Source: Batrachochytrium dendrobatidis JAM81 (taxonomy: Eukaryota; Chytridiomycota; Chytridiomycetes; Rhizophydiales). From it: DNA of 64,000 bases. The translations under genes and the position numbers were made by a program. Shown here piece after piece: positions 59,574 to 64,000 of this stretch. The first letter of the stretch is position 1. Each line of letters begins with the position of its first letter. Location: NCBI RefSeq assembly GCF_000203795.2, contig NW_006281105.1, positions 682,001-746,000 of the forward strand, given 5' to 3'. The notes below the pieces were generated by a model. The model saw nothing but the letters and a program-made list of their open reading frames with translations. It was not told the origin of the DNA and searched no databases.

Positions 59574-60879
59574 ATTTATATGGTTTGTACTTGGTGAATT
59601 TGCAAGGTTTGATACAGTTGTTGTTGAGATTATGGCTTAGATTGAGCAAAAACAGCCTGTTTTTATATTCCAACCGACAGTCGATGCATCGCATGTTGCT
59701 TTGTTTTAGTTTTCTGTTTCACAGGATCAGGGTGGAGTCTACACTGGTATTACAATGAGGGTTGGTCGCCCTTAATTTAGCTGTGCAAGACAAAAACACA
59801 CTATTTATAACTTGTCTCGAATAATAGCTCTTAAATACTGTCATATACGAGTGCATCACACATACCACATTGCCATTTTTACGAGCATCACTATATATAG
59901 CATGTAGACTAGTGGTTTCACATTCGAGATTTGAGCCGAGTGGTTAGACATACACCAGCTCATATATCGATAGCGTCAATTCAAACCCGACATTTACTGC
60001 TTTTAGGCTGTGAATGGCCCTTAACAGTCTGGTTGATTAAAATGTTGTTGAACATATACGATCAAATGTATCAATCACTACTGCACAGCTGATTATTAGT
60101 TGTATTGCGTTTGTAAAACTAACACATCCGCCCTGATTTAAGCCAGTGCTAATGTGCTGGCTGAACAGCACGTCTAATAAGCAAACCATACGCATCTGGA
60201 CTCGAAAGCAACTGCACAGCATTCAGATTGATCTACGAGACTGTGGGGTTCAACAAATCGGCTGCTATGGGTTTTTAGCTTTCTGATTGAGGCTCAGTTG
60301 TTAATTTCAGTTTGCATAGCCTGGATCACATTGTTTAAACGTGAGCCACAATACAAGAGCATCGTCACAATATGTATCAAGTCTATTGTTGTATAATGTC
60401 AGCACTGCTATGTTGAATCATGATGGGCTATCCGGATGTAGTTGTGATATTAAGAGCTGTGCCATTTGTGTGGAAAATACGATATATCGACCAACAATCA
60501 AAACAGTTGGCACAATAGACACCATTGATGTGTTCTGGCTAACAATACAATTGGACATGTCATGTCATTAAATGACAAATATGCAATGTAGTAGCCAGAG
60601 TGGTCTGATAAAGCATGATACGATAAACAATACAGTCAGACACCAGGACAGTATCAAGAAATGAGTATACAAGTGTAACTGATTCGAGATCAATTATCAT
60701 GTCATACCCGAGTCTTGCGATAAATGCAGCAACCATGATCAAGCATTCAATGTCGTATGTCCAGTGACCAATGTCCAATGTCGTATGTAACGTGAATGGT
60801 TTATTGCCAGTGTTGTATACCAACTACTGGACATATCAAAATATACAATACATGTTGCAAATGATTTATAAATCAATAT
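59574..60879. other. intergenic, promoter side of the secreted protein
   Basis: About 1.3 kb with no protein gene. The first 100-200 bp should be the promoter. A tRNA-like A-box/B-box pair lies at about 59924-60003 (GAGCCGAGTGG; TTCAAACCC) but the arms do not fold well. The rest is AT/CA-rich. Confidence 0.5.
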
Positions 60880-61139
60880 ACAGTCGTATTCACATACAAT
60901 CAATCACGACACAAATGTCGATATACATAATACACAGCCAATACCATGTCATGATTGGTGTCGGTTTACTGTACAACACTGTATTATTCTGACAAAGTCG
61001 ATTGGTTATTATGCGTGCTCATTTTTGTATAAACTAACTGGACGAGTGTTGACATATTCATGACATATTCATGGCATTTGACCAATCCGCGACTCTGCAT
61101 TCAGTCAATTCAGACATTACAAGTAAACACTGTTCGACA

Positions 61140-61610
61140 TGCAAACAACCGTTGCATTCCAAAATGCACAATCTGTTGAACTAGATCGTGAACATATTCA
61201 AAGTGTTAAAATACAACACATACGAATGTGTGCACAGTTTGACCGACAGCATCGGACCAGTCAACACTGATATATCAGTTGCAATGTATGAATTTGAGTT
61301 GAACTTGTCGATCGTGCAATGTATGACTGCCAACAATGGTCAAAAATGATCAACAATAGTCAACANNNNNNNNNNNNNNNNNNNNNNNNNNNNNNNNNNN
61401 NNNNNNNNNNNNNNNNNNNNNNNNNNNNNNNNNNNNNNNNNNNNNNNNNNNNNNNNNNNNNNNNNAATGATCAAAATACAACATCTGAATACACCAGTCC
61501 AGTTCAAACCTATAGCGTCATCGTGTGTCGTATGATGATCGTTGTGTTTGAATACTGACAACACAAACAGTGACTGCTACAGTATTCAACGACTAAACAA
61601 TCGCATCGAC
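61140..61610 (+). mobile_element. MITE-like repeat family B, copy 4 (with N gap)
   Basis: Same blocks as copy 3 (GCATTCCAAAATGC hairpin, CAATGTATGACTGCCAAC, GTCGTATGATGATCGTTGTG). A run of 100 Ns lies inside the GTCAACAATA-rich part. Confidence 0.55.
61366..61465. other. assembly gap, 100 Ns
   Basis: Exactly 100 undetermined bases, the conventional size for a gap of unknown length. Flanking sequence aligns to unit 1 with nothing missing, so the true gap may be close to zero or may hide extra repeat units. Confidence 0.95.
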
Positions 61611-62909
61611 AGAATGTTTCCAAACACGCATCGTATTTTGGACATCACATCATAAGCTACTCTGTTGTTTGTCATGGTTTGCTGACTGTTCAACAAACAC
61701 CAGTGTTGCAAGGCGTATGACTACACACCACATCACACTACACTGTCAGATACTGTCAGATACTATCCGATACTGCACATATTATGGCACACCACGCTAC
61801 ACCACATTGCATCACATACATTGCTTGATACCATCGATTTTAGATCATGCAAACAGTCTAGTATAACGGTAGATCTACGTCAAACAATTGCAATCACACA
61901 GACTCGGACTCGGACTCGAACTGTCCACCAAACAATCAACCAGGCGTTGATGTCAATACACGCCATACATGTAGTCAGTGTATGTACAAACAAAATACAT
62001 GCTCTGACTGCAACATAAATACAAATGTTTACACCAATCGGCTAGAATCCACCAATTTGGTACAAATTATCACACGATTGTCACAAATATTGACAACCAT
62101 GACAATCGTGACAACCATGACACAATCTGATAAAATGGGTTTAAACTCGATTTAAAAACTTGCATATTGTTGTCAGCACATATCATACAAATGCTACACT
62201 ACACATGGCTGTATACAATGTAACGTGTGTCGTGTTTGCAGTGCTTGCAGTATTTGCAATGTCTGTCAAACGCATTGTATCGCATCCAGTCGTGTCACTC
62301 AGTTTGAAGTAGCCGTGATACTAGAACAGTAATCTACATTGATAACATCATCCAAATACATATATTGGACAGCACAGTCAACCATGTCGTGTTTGGTAGT
62401 CGTGTGTACCAGTTCAATTGACCATGTGTTCGATTGACAATGTGTCCATTTTAAAGCATTTTTGTTGATTGCATTACACCGGTATATTGAACTCGGATGG
62501 TATTTCAAATGTCGGATAAGCAATTATCTGTACTACGGCTATGATTATCCGTTGACCGTTGATCATTATGCATTATACATTATATATTGGCACTATATGT
62601 GTGTACCGTTTGGTCATGACTGACGAATACACAACAGTCTGATACTAACACAATACAACAATCAACACAGCGTGCATACTAAACACCAATAATCATGTAT
62701 ATTGTCAACTCAACACTGTCGGTATATCATATACATACACCAATACACTAATGTACAGTATGCGACTGTATATGACTATATATAACTGTGTACAATACAT
62801 TATAAACAACTTTTTGGATATTGTCAATTTAGTTTATTGTGTAATGAATGCAATATGTATATGATCAATGCAAATGGTCAAGTATTTACAAGATTATGAA
62901 CTAAACAGG

Positions 62910-64000
62910 TCAAGGACCTGTAGTTGCAAGTGTTTTGCTCTTGTTGACAGTATAGCGCCGTTCAAAAATGGTTTTTGTAAAAATAGTGTACAAGACTTTT
63001 GAGAATCCAAAGACTTCACCGTCGAGTGACATGCCAACATCAACTGATAGATTTACATCGAATGAGGCCGGGCCAGAGTCGAGTCGTTTGATGTTTTCAA
63101 GGTTTGATATGTCTTTTTGGATACCAAAGTTGATGCCAACTTTGTTTGCAATCGACAGTGACGTTTCCAAAAGATCAAATTTAAACACTTCGGCTGCAAG
63201 TTTAAGTTTTGGGGTGAGTGCAAATTCCAGTCGTGTTTCAGCAACAAGCTTGTCGGCTTCGACGTTGCTAGTATATACAGGATTGAACCCACGGTATGTG
63301 TTTTTTTCATTAGATGCAATGCTGGTTTCAAAGTTGGAATAGGACACGGTCAGATTTGCTTTTGATCGGACTTCAGCCGAAATGCTCGCATCCATGTTAA
63401 ACTCAAAAACTAGCTTAGGGCCAAGAGACAGCACTCCAGGAATGTATATCGGAGTCAGTGGGTACTCAAAAATTGGAATGGAAACCAATCGTTTGTCTAA
63501 TCTGACACCTATGTCAAACGACAGCATGGCATACATGTCTATGTCACCTTCCCAGGTCAATGAATATTTTGGCTTTTTGAACAGTCGACCGGATGCACGA
63601 AATAAAAGTGTCGTTTGTGCTTTGATGCCACATGGATTGCAACCGACTCGGAATACACCGCCTACATCTGTTGGGTTAAGTTCGACTGATGGACTGGCTT
63701 TCAGATCCAAGTTGAGTGCGATACCAACAGTTTTGGCGTTTGGTTTGGATACTCGACCACGCTTTTGCAGTAAATGGGTGCTAGCTTGACCATTAGAAAT
63801 ATCATCAGCAGTGATACCACCACCCTGGCTGCTTTCGACACCAGGAAGTGCAAGAATTTCAAAACTGCCAGTAACACCAGCCTTTTCTGGGTTAGTGGTT
63901 GTAAACACGACAATTTTTCGTTGAGCGTCAAGCATCCAGTCGGTAGCAAGAAGTAGAGCCTGCTCGGCTGAATTGCCAACTCCACAACCATGTTGCGATC
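62910..64000 (-). CDS. second copy of the secreted DUF7223-like protein, partial
   Basis: 3' part only; the coding frame is open to the window edge and the 5' end lies beyond 64000. Covers residues from about 128 to the stop of the 58101-59573 protein, and the visible protein is identical apart from nothing I could find. At nucleotide level I noted one silent change (58238 region against 63047). The paired cysteines (GCNPCG) and the IPIFEYPLTPIYIPG motif are kept. Either a recent true paralogue kept identical by selection or gene conversion, or an allele placed in tandem by the assembler. Confidence 0.8.
   Translation of the reverse strand, partial: SQHGCGVGNSAEQALLLATDWMLDAQRKIVVFTTTNPEKAGVTGSFEILALPGVESSQGGGITADDISNGQASTHLLQKRGRVSKPNAKTVGIALNLDLKASPSVELNPTDVGGVFRVGCNPCGIKAQTTLLFRASGRLFKKPKYSLTWEGDIDMYAMLSFDIGVRLDKRLVSIPIFEYPLTPIYIPGVLSLGPKLVFEFNMDASISAEVRSKANLTVSYSNFETSIASNEKNTYRGFNPVYTSNVEADKLVAETRLEFALTPKLKLAAEVFKFDLLETSLSIANKVGINFGIQKDISNLENIKRLDSGPASFDVNLSVDVGMSLDGEVFGFSKVLYTIFTKTIFERRYTVNKSKTLATTGP

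Larger units (their letters stand above)
56172..60879 (+). repeat. tandem duplication, unit 1 (4.7 kb)
   Basis: Head-to-tail duplicate of the segment starting at 60880. Units begin TACAGYYGTATTCACATACA. Unit 1 is complete and carries the whole 58101-59573 gene plus its 5' flank. The second unit is cut by the window edge. Orientation as written is arbitrary. Confidence 0.85.
60880..62909. other. gene-free 3' flank, unit 2
   Basis: Counterpart of 56172-58100 with small insertions and deletions (for example an extra TCAGATACTG near 61750) and dozens of substitutions. Includes family B copy 4 (about 61140-61610) interrupted by the N gap. No gene. Confidence 0.7.
60880..64000 (+). repeat. tandem duplication, unit 2 (truncated by window end)
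   Basis: Repeats 56172-59191 in direct orientation. The offset is 4,707 bp before the N gap and 4,809 bp after it; the difference is almost exactly the 100 Ns. Contains the 3' flank, family B copy 4 and the 3' part of the second gene copy. Confidence 0.85.

Overview
The window is nuclear DNA of an intron-rich, AT-rich fungus. The gene set is eukaryotic: exocyst EXO70, Elongator ELP4, the proteasome activator BLM10/PA200, a UVRAG/Vps38 subunit, a CaMK-type kinase and PPR proteins. Introns are short (about 60-160 nt) and begin GTAAGT or GTATGT, sometimes GCAAGT. Two adjacent M36 fungalysin metalloproteases and several signal-peptide/TM/SH3 proteins point to an early-diverging fungus, most likely a chytrid related to Batrachochytrium. 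The species call is inference, not proof. No bacterial, viral or plasmid-type genes were seen.

Layout. 1-8 kb: a 4-TM MARVEL-like protein, a large acidic orphan and a mitochondrial PPR-like protein. 8-15 kb: a multi-exon UVRAG/VPS38 homologue and an amino-acid transporter (Aa_trans). 15-32 kb: a surface/secretome block of three type-I membrane proteins (two with a C-terminal SH3 domain), a large repeat-containing cytosolic protein and two tandem fungalysins. 32-45 kb: a MESH1-type HD hydrolase, a second PPR protein, BLM10 (about 1,937 aa, ending in Tyr-Tyr-Ala) and ELP4. 45-56 kb: a degenerate citrate-synthase-like protein, a CaMK-like kinase, EXO70, a promethin-like lipid-droplet protein and an ACBD6-like acyl-CoA-binding/ankyrin protein. 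56-64 kb: a head-to-tail duplication of about 4.7 kb carrying one secreted-protein gene per unit, with a 100-N assembly gap in the second unit.

Non-coding structure. I call the two dispersed repeat families A and B. Family A has four copies (about 2.3, 24.1, 33.1 and 48.2 kb). Three of them start just after a stop codon in the gene's own orientation, so they probably supply 3' UTRs. Family B is MITE-like. It lies inside introns of fungalysin 2 and ELP4, and again in both units of the 56-64 kb duplication. A TTCACGTAAAAT-type motif recurs at family-B ends and elsewhere. Several introns appear to be GC-AG.

The genes do not form one pathway. Most are housekeeping genes for trafficking (VPS38, EXO70), protein turnover (BLM10), tRNA modification (ELP4), organelle RNA (PPR proteins) and lipid handling (promethin, ACBD6). 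The 15-32 kb block and the 56-64 kb duplication are the lineage-specific, surface-facing parts. Gene models are hand-spliced: reading phases were followed across each junction and family motifs were used to choose between alternatives.
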